A stretch of 11,675 nucleotides of DNA from positions 1-11,675 of the forward strand of contig JAUICS010000016.1 of the NCBI GenBank assembly GCA_030427765.1. The letters are read 5' to 3'. Below, piece by piece: positions 1 through 7,315 of the stretch (position 1 is its first letter; every line of letters begins with the position of its first letter). Origin of the DNA: Alphaproteobacteria bacterium. GTDB taxonomy: Bacteria; Pseudomonadota; Alphaproteobacteria; Micavibrionales; Micavibrionaceae. The notes below the pieces were generated by a model, which saw only the letters and a program-made list of their open reading frames with translations, made no database searches and was not told the origin of the DNA. Made by a program: the position numbers and the translations under genes.

Positions 1-1
1 G

Positions 2-1315
2 GACGCGGTGGGCAAAACGCTGGATCGTGATAATAACCCGATACCGCTTATGCTGGATTCGGAAGACGACCGTGTTGCAATGCTAAAAGAAGAAGACACA
101 GTTGTATTAACCACCGGTCAGTATATGGAGCAAAAAAGCCGTTTCATGCAATTTGTGAATGGCGTTGGTCATAAAAAATCACACATCCGTCCACCTAGCG
201 ATCCGAAAAAAGAAGCATTGGTTGTTTTACGTGGCCCGTATCCACAAATGAAACGTGAATGGGCCAATATGTGGCGTGGTCTTAAACAAGTTTTGAAATC
301 GGGTTTTCGGGTTTATTTCCATGGGTATAGCAAGAGAACATTGAAAGAATATGAACGTCGTGGCTTGCCGCTTAAAGACCCGCATGAGGCCCTTCGTAAA
401 GAATTTCCAAAAGTTCGTTTTATGGAACTTTCGGATGGTGGTCACAATGGCCGTAACCAGATGATACGTTTCCTTTCCGAGATTCAGAAAGGCGCAACGG
501 ATGCCGGACGTCCGCCGCCGGTTCTCATTCCAATGCACACCGACGCCCGCGGTTTGAAAGCGGCGCAGGACGTTGCCGATGCCGTTGGATACACAAATGT
601 TCGTTTCACTATGCCGGGTCAAACCGTTGGGGTAAACAAAGACGGATACGTATATATTGCAAAAGGAGCACAACATAAACTGCTCGGGGCGCGTCAGGTG
701 CCACGTGACCGTGACGGTAATGTGGCAAAGGGCGGAAAAATTCTTGTTGGCTCACCATGGGTTTATGACTGGCTTGAGCCCGATTACGAGAATGGTGGGT
801 TTAAGGTTCTTGCGGAAGCCGTGACACCAGCACAGACACAGGCTTATATTGACGCAGTGAAAGCACGTGAAGGGCATAGTCCGTTTTCATACAAATCATG
901 GGTGTATATGAATCTGGAAACCGGTTTTGCGAAACCATTGGCCGAATATGCCGCGACCAGTGAGAAAGGTCCGGAACGTGTTGTAGATGCTAGTGCTATA
1001 TTCGATAATTTTGCAGAAAAAGGGTTTAGTCCGCCACCGTCACCGGACATGCCGAAAATTGATTGGGAGCATGTGAAGGAAGAAAAAGCGGCCCCTGGGC
1101 AAAAATGGAAGATGTATGTCGATAAGGATAAAGGGCAATCCATCTTTACACATAGAGGTAAGGGATTGGTTGCCGTATTCAATTATAAGAAAAGCGGTGA
1201 AACTCATATCTATAAATTACAGGCCGATGGCACGTTTAGTGAGCAAAGCGTCCTTGTGCCGCCGCCGGATGACTGGCAACCGGGTGAAGACCCATATCCG
1301 GCCTTTATGATGTAG
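2..1315 (+). CDS. RNase J-like beta-CASP protein, C-terminal part (5' truncated by window edge)
   Basis: The frame is open to the left edge, so the GTG at position 8 is probably not the true start and an N-terminal metallo-beta-lactamase domain is likely missing. Numbering from that GTG, I see features of the beta-CASP region of RNase J-type ribonucleases: VVLTTG (residues 32-37) followed by a segment resembling the family's GEP-SAL-RIA-G-H stretch, a histidine at 146 in GGHNG where RNase J has SGHA, and IPMHTD (174-179) where RNase J has PVHGE. After the last histidine come the family-like alternating pattern (LKAAQDVADAVG) and a C-terminal extension of about 220 residues that I do not recognise. 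Family members act on RNA as endo- or 5'-exonucleases using two zinc ions in the cytoplasm. The insert between residues 100 and 140 and the changed motifs make this a divergent relative, so nuclease activity is uncertain. It ends 5 nt before the next gene, suggesting an operon. Confidence 0.6.
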   Translation, partial: DAVGKTLDRDNNPIPLMLDSEDDRVAMLKEEDTVVLTTGQYMEQKSRFMQFVNGVGHKKSHIRPPSDPKKEALVVLRGPYPQMKREWANMWRGLKQVLKSGFRVYFHGYSKRTLKEYERRGLPLKDPHEALRKEFPKVRFMELSDGGHNGRNQMIRFLSEIQKGATDAGRPPPVLIPMHTDARGLKAAQDVADAVGYTNVRFTMPGQTVGVNKDGYVYIAKGAQHKLLGARQVPRDRDGNVAKGGKILVGSPWVYDWLEPDYENGGFKVLAEAVTPAQTQAYIDAVKAREGHSPFSYKSWVYMNLETGFAKPLAEYAATSEKGPERVVDASAIFDNFAEKGFSPPPSPDMPKIDWEHVKEEKAAPGQKWKMYVDKDKGQSIFTHRGKGLVAVFNYKKSGETHIYKLQADGTFSEQSVLVPPPDDWQPGEDPYPAFMM

Positions 1316-1320
1316 GCAAT

Positions 1321-1881
1321 ATGATGACTGCTGATATTCAAACGCATATTCAGAGATTGTTGCAGGGACAAGACCGCATGGACGATGCACGTGTTGAAAG
1401 TGTCGGCGTATATAATGACGGGTTCTCACATATTGAATTTATTGCGGATCATACGGAATTTTTGTTGGCTAATTGTTTTAATTTATCTGCCTCTGGCCCC
1501 TTTGCGCCGCAGCCGGGTGAGGGATGGACGATTGGGGCCGCCGATGCCAATGGCGAATTTCAGCCGTTAAAAAAATTACCGGAGCGTGAAGATGATGATC
1601 CATTGTCCGACCCGTCTGGGCCCGGCGTGATTGTATCGATTGACGGTGTTTTTAGTAAGGATGACGCCATCGCATTTGTTGATAGTCTGGTTGAAAACGT
1701 CACACCGCGACTATATGCATTTTACGGGCGTTATAATAGATTGGAAATTGGCTTTGTCATGTCGTCCGATGACCTTTCTGCGAAGCTGAAAACCGCGCGT
1801 CAGGGCACTGCTGCAAGTCATTCCGCAGGTGCCGCATATGCAGGCGGTTCGGAAGTGGTTCATTTTCGTCCGGATTTGTAG
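1321..1881 (+). CDS. hypothetical acidic protein, 186 aa
   Basis: I do not recognise this family. The start is one of two adjacent ATG codons (1321, 1324), only 5 nt after the upstream stop codon. No convincing Shine-Dalgarno sequence precedes it, so translational coupling to the RNase J-like gene is likely. The protein is rich in Asp and Glu, with no signal peptide and no membrane segment. It seems to have two halves: residues 1-80, with a hydrophobic strand-like region, and residues 95-155, starting at GPGVIVSIDGVFS and followed by alternating hydrophobic strands, which suggests a small alpha/beta fold. The last 30 residues are Ala/Gly/Ser-rich and probably flexible. No catalytic motif is visible. 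Confidence 0.7.
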   Translation: MMTADIQTHIQRLLQGQDRMDDARVESVGVYNDGFSHIEFIADHTEFLLANCFNLSASGPFAPQPGEGWTIGAADANGEFQPLKKLPEREDDDPLSDPSGPGVIVSIDGVFSKDDAIAFVDSLVENVTPRLYAFYGRYNRLEIGFVMSSDDLSAKLKTARQGTAASHSAGAAYAGGSEVVHFRPDL

Positions 1882-1898
1882 TTTTTGTCATAAGTTGC

Positions 1899-1928
1899 CT
1901 TGACATTGCATAGGTAAATCGTTAGACA
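1899..1928 (+). promoter_or_regulatory. candidate sigma-70 promoter for the 1964-2824 gene
   Basis: The sequence shows CTTGACA at 1899-1905 and TAGACA at 1923-1928, separated by 17 nt from the end of TTGACA. The -35 element matches the alphaproteobacterial CTTGAC consensus exactly; the -10 element is weak. It lies in the 82-nt gap before the next gene, so transcription would start near 1935. That would split the left cluster into two transcription units. Confidence 0.4.
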
Positions 1929-1963
1929 TAATCCAAGTAATATTGCAAAGGGGATTTGGGGAT

Positions 1964-2824
1964 ATGACACCGGAAAATACACCTGTTCTGGGTTTGGGAA
2001 CCGAGTTAATTCAGCGCGTTTGGTTTGGTGATGATACCGTCACGATCCGTATGCGTAATCATCAAAAATACGAAGATTTAATTGCCGCTGGCGCGGGACA
2101 ACAAATTGTCTTTCGTAATGATCCAAAAAAGACACAACCATCATTTCAAATCGATAGTCAGGTTAACCGAATTGAGGAAATTACCCTCGGCGATGTGCTT
2201 GGTCTGGACCCTGAGGATGTAAAAAAGGCTGGTGCCGATGCGGCCGTGGATTTATATGATTCACAATTTTACTGGTACGGGGATGAGGTCGATGACGACA
2301 CACAATTCGTACTGATTGAATATCAGGAACCGGAGATTGCGCCGACCTTGCGCGATGTCCGTACGTCGATTGGTAAAATTATGCTCTCGATCCCGGGGAT
2401 GGAGCATTTAACCGCGGATTTCCAATACTACCCATACCGTTATAATCAAGGCGTTGTTCTGGAAGTCAGTGACGATTACGCCAGTTTAAGAAAGCCGGGT
2501 GGCGGTCTCTATGATGTAGATGGCGTGGCGATTTTTGAAGGTGAGCTGTTTGACGGTGAAACATTCGGTTTCAAATTATATGGTGTCGGTGATCACATAT
2601 CACTGGAAAGCTTGAAACTATATGTAGCGCAATTCGCCGGTGATCGTTTTTACATGCACCGTCAGGATGACGGCACCATCGAAGTGTCCATTCAGGATAA
2701 GCCGGAGAATATCTTGGCACGTTTGCAGGATTTGCCTGCAAATAATGCAAGTGTCGGTTTCCAGCGCGGTATCGCATACCGCAATGATGGCGCCGGAATA
2801 CGTACATTTGATGCGGCGCCTTAA
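1964..2824 (+). CDS. hypothetical acidic protein, 286 aa
   Basis: I do not recognise this family. A TTG at 1943 opens the frame earlier, but I choose ATG 1964 because AAAGGGG lies just upstream at ribosome-binding distance and the intervening codons are themselves the purine-rich leader. The product is acidic and soluble-looking, with many predicted beta strands, for instance a segment with several Tyr residues (FQYYPYRYNQG) and a run ending ATFGFKLYG-like near residues 200-210. No signal peptide, transmembrane helix or catalytic signature is apparent. The downstream deaminase-like gene starts 12 nt after its stop and takes its Shine-Dalgarno sequence from the stop region, so the two are almost certainly co-transcribed. 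A function in partnership with the deaminase-like protein is only an inference from this spacing. Confidence 0.7.
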   Translation: MTPENTPVLGLGTELIQRVWFGDDTVTIRMRNHQKYEDLIAAGAGQQIVFRNDPKKTQPSFQIDSQVNRIEEITLGDVLGLDPEDVKKAGADAAVDLYDSQFYWYGDEVDDDTQFVLIEYQEPEIAPTLRDVRTSIGKIMLSIPGMEHLTADFQYYPYRYNQGVVLEVSDDYASLRKPGGGLYDVDGVAIFEGELFDGETFGFKLYGVGDHISLESLKLYVAQFAGDRFYMHRQDDGTIEVSIQDKPENILARLQDLPANNASVGFQRGIAYRNDGAGIRTFDAAP

Positions 2825-2836
2825 GGATATAGTGAC

Positions 2837-3628
2837 ATGTCAAACTGGCTTGGAATGAAAGATGAAGATTTTGTGGCGCGTGAGGATTTCATCGCGCGTG
2901 TTGATGCAAAACTCGCTGAACTTGGCTTTGATGATTATTCCTTAAATGACATCTTGATCTCACCGGAGCAGCTGGATAGTGAACTTGGTATTCGTGCGCC
3001 GTATGAAAAATTACGTCTGGCCTTGCTGACCACATTTGCCATGGCTGTGCGTTATGGCCGTCACCCGAAATTCAAAGTCGGTGTGTCTAATATTGATCCG
3101 CAAACCGGTGATATGATCGTTTTTGGCATTAACGGGCAAATTCCGAACTCCCGTCTAACGGAGGCGCAGGCAAATGACCGAGCCGTTCGTAGCCGTTATA
3201 CTAACCACCCCGACCGTGCATCACTAGATGCCATGGCGCGAAAGGGAATGGCAACCGAGGGCCTTATCCAGATGGGAACGTTATTCCACTGTGATGAATG
3301 CGCAACATCCCTGACCAATACCGGTGTCAAACTGGCCGTATGTGACCTGACCAAGATCGATGAATACAATATGGGATTGTTTCTTGAGGGCGAAATGGGG
3401 CCGGGCAATCAAGGCGCATCCTTTGCCCACACGGTAAAAAAATTCGCGGATGCGGGTATTCGGATTCTGGACATTCCTCTTGATAAAGACCCTGTGAAAC
3501 AGGCACTGGAGGAAGGGATTGACCTGGATGAACTTGATCGCCAAATGGGTGTATTCACAGATGGTGGAAACGACCAAACCATCCATATGTTCGCGCAGCC
3601 GTTATCGATTCCGGTTCTGGCAAAATAA
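2837..3628 (+). CDS. divergent CMP/dCMP deaminase-fold protein with HPD in place of HxE
   Basis: AAGGA at 2823-2827 gives a 9-nt spacing to this ATG. Residues 79-225 line up with the zinc-dependent cytidine/deoxycytidylate deaminase fold: KVGVSNIDPQTGDMIVFGINGQ (79-101, less the last residues) matches the family's VGAVIVDPD...GYNG substrate-loop segment, H124-P125-D126 sits where the HAE zinc/proton-shuttle motif belongs, TLFHCDEC (148-155) matches the TLFPCNEC zinc motif, and FADAGIRILDIP (203-214) matches the last strand. The zinc ligands H124, C152 and C155 are present. The catalytic Glu is replaced by Asp (codon GAC at 3212-3214) and the Pro before the first Cys is His. Residues 1-55 and 215-263 are family-unrelated extensions. 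Enzymes of this fold deaminate free nucleotides, riboflavin precursors, tRNA or DNA; the substrate here is unknown and activity may be altered or lost. It is the last gene of its operon, convergent with the HAD gene. Confidence 0.62.
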   Translation: MSNWLGMKDEDFVAREDFIARVDAKLAELGFDDYSLNDILISPEQLDSELGIRAPYEKLRLALLTTFAMAVRYGRHPKFKVGVSNIDPQTGDMIVFGINGQIPNSRLTEAQANDRAVRSRYTNHPDRASLDAMARKGMATEGLIQMGTLFHCDECATSLTNTGVKLAVCDLTKIDEYNMGLFLEGEMGPGNQGASFAHTVKKFADAGIRILDIPLDKDPVKQALEEGIDLDELDRQMGVFTDGGNDQTIHMFAQPLSIPVLAK

Positions 3629-3649
3629 TCAGAATACGTAAGCTTATAA

Positions 3650-4747
3650 TTAGTGCTGCGGCAGCGGGTGAAAATCCATTATCGCGGCACTTTCTGCTAC
3701 AACGTCAGTAAGAACGGTTGGTGCGGATGGCGGCGTAATGTGATCAAGAACATGGGCCGGATTATAAACAGGTGTAATGTTATCTGGGAATCCGTCTGAA
3801 CTTGTTTGTAAGGCCTTTTCAACCAATCCCTTGATGTAACCGTTACCGGGGCTAATACGGCGCAGGCGGGTAAAATCCTCACCCTTTGGTGTGCCATAGG
3901 CGGCGTTAAATACGTTTACGCCCTGACTGGCGGCCTTAATGCAAATATCCAGGTTGTCATCCAGAATTGCGATATTTTCTGTGCCGATGTCTTGGCCCGT
4001 GTGTTCGGTGAAATAGTCGGCAAGTATGCTGTAAATTTCGGTCGTATGTTTTGGCGCAACATTCATGTTGGCAACAACCAGATGGGGTGTGTGCTGTAAA
4101 TAACGGCGTGGTGATGCGACAATCGCAACATCATCGTTTTCATTATGTGGGTAATCTTTATCGCTACGGCTGATGACAAGATCAACTTCGCCGTGAATGA
4201 CGCCGCATGCTTCCATACGGGCCGCACCGAAATCGGCATTGGCATCTGTAAGAACGCATACAAGTACGCCATCTTCGCGTGCCCCTGCGATTAATTCGTC
4301 AACCCCTTCATATGGATCAAATCCGATGTCTTCATATGCTTTTTTAACCAGTGGCTTTACGGCTTGGTACGCGGCATCAACGGACCCCCATACCTCGGTC
4401 GCGAAGTCCGTATTCGCAATCACGTTGGCGAGGTCAAGCGGGTCGGCACGTGAACGGCGGAAGCCGTTTTCCATGTCGGGCAATAAGCTGCCGTGATAAC
4501 AAATCGTTTCAGCATCTTCTGCGTCTGCATTTACCGTGCTCGGGTCAAATGCATAACGCTCGGCATAATCCGGTGTGTTCTTAAATATCTCTGCAAAATT
4601 GTCCTGCGCGCGAAGGATGGTTGCGGCCTGAACCTGCTTATCTTTTGCAAGCTGTCTTAAAACAACTTCGACTGTGGATGTTGATATTTCGATAGACGGC
4701 AGGACAGTATTATCTATGTCCAATAAAAGTATTTTTGTCTCAGCCAT
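3650..4747 (-). CDS. HAD-superfamily hydrolase, 365 aa
   Basis: All four HAD motifs are visible: motif I D10-x-D12-x-T14 in DIDNTVL, motif II Thr167 in VLTDAN, motif III Lys233 in APKHTTE, and motif IV in ILDDNLD (D263, D264, D267). These residues form the Mg-dependent aspartyl-phosphate site of phosphatases and related phosphotransferases; D12 as general acid argues for phosphohydrolase activity. The long stretch between motifs I and II (about 150 residues) is mostly helical and fits a C1-type cap, somewhat resembling pyrimidine 5'-nucleotidase-like HADs that begin DIDNTLYP, although the substrate cannot be fixed. The protein is longer than most HADs, with a Pro-rich C-terminal tail after residue 320. 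The start has AGGGAT just upstream (minus strand). The gene is divergent from the TraA-like gene and stands alone behind its own promoter. Confidence 0.8.
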   Translation of the reverse strand: MAETKILLLDIDNTVLPSIEISTSTVEVVLRQLAKDKQVQAATILRAQDNFAEIFKNTPDYAERYAFDPSTVNADAEDAETICYHGSLLPDMENGFRRSRADPLDLANVIANTDFATEVWGSVDAAYQAVKPLVKKAYEDIGFDPYEGVDELIAGAREDGVLVCVLTDANADFGAARMEACGVIHGEVDLVISRSDKDYPHNENDDVAIVASPRRYLQHTPHLVVANMNVAPKHTTEIYSILADYFTEHTGQDIGTENIAILDDNLDICIKAASQGVNVFNAAYGTPKGEDFTRLRRISPGNGYIKGLVEKALQTSSDGFPDNITPVYNPAHVLDHITPPSAPTVLTDVVAESAAIMDFHPLPQH

Positions 4748-4801
4748 GGTATCCCTAACGCATGTTCAAATTTTTACTGTAGTATGTAAAATTAAGTTTA
4801 G

Positions 4802-4830
4802 ACATAGCCACTGCGGCAAATCGTGTCAAG
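4802..4830 (-). promoter_or_regulatory. sigma-70-type promoter for the HAD hydrolase gene
   Basis: Read on the minus strand, CTTGAC (4830-4825) is followed after exactly 17 nt by CTATGT (4807-4802). This is close to the CTTGAC-N17-CTATAT consensus described for alphaproteobacterial housekeeping promoters. Transcription would begin near 4795, giving a leader of about 50 nt before the ATG at 4747. This is the clearest promoter in the window. Confidence 0.6.
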
Positions 4831-4859
4831 ATAATATTATGATAAATAGACATCTATAG

Positions 4860-4888
4860 TTGACACACCCCATCTTCTAATTTATGAC
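4860..4888 (+). promoter_or_regulatory. candidate sigma-70 promoter for the TraA-like helicase gene
   Basis: A perfect TTGACA lies at 4860-4865, followed after 17 nt by TATGAC at 4883-4888 (four of six bases matching TATAAT). Its -35 box is 30 bp from the -35 box of the divergent HAD promoter. The expected transcript start near 4895 leaves a leader of about 100 nt before ATG 4994. The left arm of a perfect inverted repeat falls in its spacer, so a bound protein could block RNA polymerase. Confidence 0.5.
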
Positions 4889-4922
4889 AAACGTATATAA
4901 AACATATGAGGGGAAGATGGGG
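4868..4922. repeat. perfect 10-bp inverted repeat, 35-bp spacer
   Basis: CCCCATCTTC at 4868-4877 is matched exactly by its reverse complement GAAGATGGGG at 4913-4922, with 35 bp between. The left arm lies between the -35 and -10 boxes of the helicase-gene promoter and the right arm lies just after the expected transcript start. A transcript starting near 4895 contains only the right arm, so an RNA hairpin is unlikely and a two-site operator is the simplest reading. A relic of a transfer origin is possible because the downstream gene is TraA-like. Confidence 0.65.
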
Positions 4923-4993
4923 ATCTTTCGTTGCGCAAATGGCATGCGTCATGGGGAATGCCGGATCGTCACTTTCGATAGGAAATAGCCGCC

Positions 4994-7297
4994 ATGCCGA
5001 AGCAAAAATCACAATCCGTCTACATAGAAGGTGATACCCGCCTTTTGAAGGGTGTCAGCTACCAGTCATTTTTTGTCCATCCCGAAACAGGATCAATTAC
5101 GACACCCAAGAATTTTGGCAAAGACGCTGCTGATCAGGAAAAAGATGTTGATACGGTGTTTGAATTTCTAGAACGCCGTGTTGATAGCTTGTTTGCAGCG
5201 GCCGGTCCAATGGGTATTTTAACAAACGGATTTGAAGATATACCAACTGTGTCGTCTTTAAAACAACGTCTGGCGGTATGGGCACAGAAGGCGAAATCGG
5301 AACGTGGTGATACACCGGCACAGTTGATGCCGTTTGTTGAAACAATAAAATTACCGATACCAGATTTCCTGCCATCGGATCAGCAGGAAAAATTCCTACG
5401 TCATTTCATGAAAAGCGCCGGCAATGTGCCATGGGTCGCAACGGTTTCAAATATGACAGGCAAACCGGAAGCATTAATTATGATCAGCAACCGGGAAATC
5501 GGAACCGGACTACCAAATACAAGATTACGATTTTCGATGGCACCTGATTTTGCCAAATTGTCAAAACCGGCACTGCGAAACATATCGGACCTGTGGCGGA
5601 AAATTGTTAAAGAGGTCATGCCACTTGAAATGGTGACCGCGCAAAAGGCATGCTTCCACCTTGGAAATCTTGCGCCCGCCATTCGTCAGGCGTTTCAGGC
5701 CGCAGGCGAAATGGGGAACACAGACACCATTGCCGCCGAAATTATTGATATGGAAGGTAAAGGCATCATTCGCCGCTTGCTTCGCCAGAACGGTTTTCCA
5801 GCTGGCTTATATACACTCCCGTCCGTAAGGGACGAAGAGGAATATATCGTTGATCTGGCCAGTCGCATGGCAAGTGAGCGTACGCATTTTTTTGATGAAG
5901 ACATTGTAAACGACATTATTGCAACCCGCGAAACGATCATGAAAGATCAGGAGGCGGCGGTCAGATTATGTACGCAGCCAAATCGCCTTGTGGTCATCGA
6001 AGGATGGGCCGGTACGGGAAAAAGCTTTGTAACTCGTGCGCTAGAGGACGGTGCGGAAGCGCAAGGATATAACTTTTTCTATCTATCGCCAACGAATGCC
6101 GTGGCCGCCGACATGAGGAACGAAGGTATTGATGGGGCCAGTACGGCGCATAAATTGATACGCCGCCTATCCAGTGCCATGGAAAATGGCGAAACGCGTC
6201 TGGCACATGATGTAAACGACAATACCATCTTCGTGATTGATGAAGCGCAGATGATTGATAACAAGGTGCTGACAGAGTTACTGGAAATTGCGGATCGTGC
6301 GGGCGCCAAGGTTATTATGGTAGGGTCAAAAAACCAGTTGCCAAGCATATCCCGAGGCGGAATGTACAGCTACCTTGTGGATCATCCTGGTATTCCAACG
6401 GCGCATTTGCAGCAAATTTATCGTCATCGTAATGATCCTTATAAACGTGCGGCGGAATTTTTTGCGAAAGGTGAGTATCACAAGGGGCTAAAAATATTCG
6501 ATGATATGGGCTGGATTAAATGGTGTGATACACGAGCAGAGGCCAAAACATTGATGCGTGATTTGATCGCCGAGCCAAAGGACAAGGATGGTGAAGCAAT
6601 CGATTATAGCGAACGTCTTGTTCTGGCATATACAAACCGCGATGTTGCCCATTTTAATGATGAAGTGCAAAACGCACGTATCGGGGCCGGTGATATTGTA
6701 AATACGCGCGCCTATACGGTGGTTAAGGAAAAAGATGGCATTCCCGTAGAACGTAAAATTACGATTGGTGTCGCGGCGAATGAAAATGTGCAGGGAACAC
6801 GTATCTTGTTCAATAAAAACGATAAAAATCGCAAAATCATTAATGGCCAGATGGGCTTTGTTGAGGGGATATCCGAAGACGGTGAGGTATCTGTTCGTAT
6901 GGACGATGGTCGCCCGATTAATTTTTATCCTGACGAATTTCCGTATTTTGATTTGGCATACGCCACAACAATTCATAAGGGGCAAGGAATTACGTTTGAT
7001 GATACCGTTATGCTGTATTCTGGGCACTGGCGTGTGAAGGCGGCATATGTGGCATTAACACGTGCACGTGATGAAGTCGCACTGGTGGTTAGTCATGAAG
7101 ACCTGGGAATCAGTGTCGCCAAGAACGGTGCTGATGCGGTGAAGTCAAAACGTTTACGTTTACTGGCAACGCAGCTTTCTCAGCATGAGGAGGATGGCGT
7201 ATCCTTGCTTTATAATATCGAGGATGCACCGAAATCAATTACGAAAACACGTAAAACCGAAATAGAAAGGGAAGTGGCAATCGCCCTTTCCCCTTAA
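4994..7297 (+). CDS. TraA-like SF1B helicase with degenerate (HUH-less) relaxase-like N-terminus
   Basis: AGGAAA at 4980-4985 precedes this ATG by 8 nt. Helicase domain: Walker A GWAGTGKS (337-344), Walker B VIDEAQM (D416, E417), motif III GSKNQLPS (444-451), HKGQGITFD near residue 660, and YVALTRARD near the C-terminus. This is the RecD/TraA helicase set. Residues 284-311 and the Walker region follow the TraA pattern. Upstream, residues 90-210 resemble a MobA/MobL relaxase: a W-rich helix, then ETIKLP (116-121), then KPEALIMISNRE (157-168), which aligns with the NPHAHI--TTRE HUH motif but has Glu and Leu where the two metal-binding histidines should be. Nicking activity therefore seems lost while ATP-driven DNA unwinding looks retained. 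Motif III normally reads GDPxQL; the Asp is Ser445. No other transfer genes are nearby, so I infer a domesticated chromosomal helicase. Its end overlaps a hairpin. Confidence 0.75.
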   Translation: MPKQKSQSVYIEGDTRLLKGVSYQSFFVHPETGSITTPKNFGKDAADQEKDVDTVFEFLERRVDSLFAAAGPMGILTNGFEDIPTVSSLKQRLAVWAQKAKSERGDTPAQLMPFVETIKLPIPDFLPSDQQEKFLRHFMKSAGNVPWVATVSNMTGKPEALIMISNREIGTGLPNTRLRFSMAPDFAKLSKPALRNISDLWRKIVKEVMPLEMVTAQKACFHLGNLAPAIRQAFQAAGEMGNTDTIAAEIIDMEGKGIIRRLLRQNGFPAGLYTLPSVRDEEEYIVDLASRMASERTHFFDEDIVNDIIATRETIMKDQEAAVRLCTQPNRLVVIEGWAGTGKSFVTRALEDGAEAQGYNFFYLSPTNAVAADMRNEGIDGASTAHKLIRRLSSAMENGETRLAHDVNDNTIFVIDEAQMIDNKVLTELLEIADRAGAKVIMVGSKNQLPSISRGGMYSYLVDHPGIPTAHLQQIYRHRNDPYKRAAEFFAKGEYHKGLKIFDDMGWIKWCDTRAEAKTLMRDLIAEPKDKDGEAIDYSERLVLAYTNRDVAHFNDEVQNARIGAGDIVNTRAYTVVKEKDGIPVERKITIGVAANENVQGTRILFNKNDKNRKIINGQMGFVEGISEDGEVSVRMDDGRPINFYPDEFPYFDLAYATTIHKGQGITFDDTVMLYSGHWRVKAAYVALTRARDEVALVVSHEDLGISVAKNGADAVKSKRLRLLATQLSQHEEDGVSLLYNIEDAPKSITKTRKTEIEREVAIALSP
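7265..7290. terminator. hairpin between convergent genes, possible terminator
   Basis: GAAAGGG (7265-7271) pairs perfectly with CCCTTTC (7284-7290) around a 12-nt loop. It lies inside the last codons of the helicase gene, 26 nt beyond the stop codon of the minus-strand zinc-ribbon gene. On the minus strand the stem is followed by a moderately T-rich stretch (TATTTCGGTTTT); on the plus strand there is no T tract. It fits better as a weak terminator for the minus-strand gene than for the helicase gene. Confidence 0.35.
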
Positions 7298-7315
7298 AAT
7301 CATTCCGAAACAGGA

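Noticed and set aside
3655..3665. GCTGC-G-GCAGC palindrome near the end of the HAD gene, considered as terminator
   Set aside because: The loop would be a single base and no T tract follows on either strand.
4905..5030. Possible 41-codon leader ORF starting ATGAGGGGAAG upstream of the TraA-like gene
   Set aside because: There is no ribosome-binding site and it runs out of frame into the helicase gene; its content looks random.
6488..7027. Minus-strand open frame of 179 codons inside the helicase gene
   Set aside because: It is fully inside a gene with clear helicase motifs, has an Ile/Cys-rich unnatural composition and matches no family I know.
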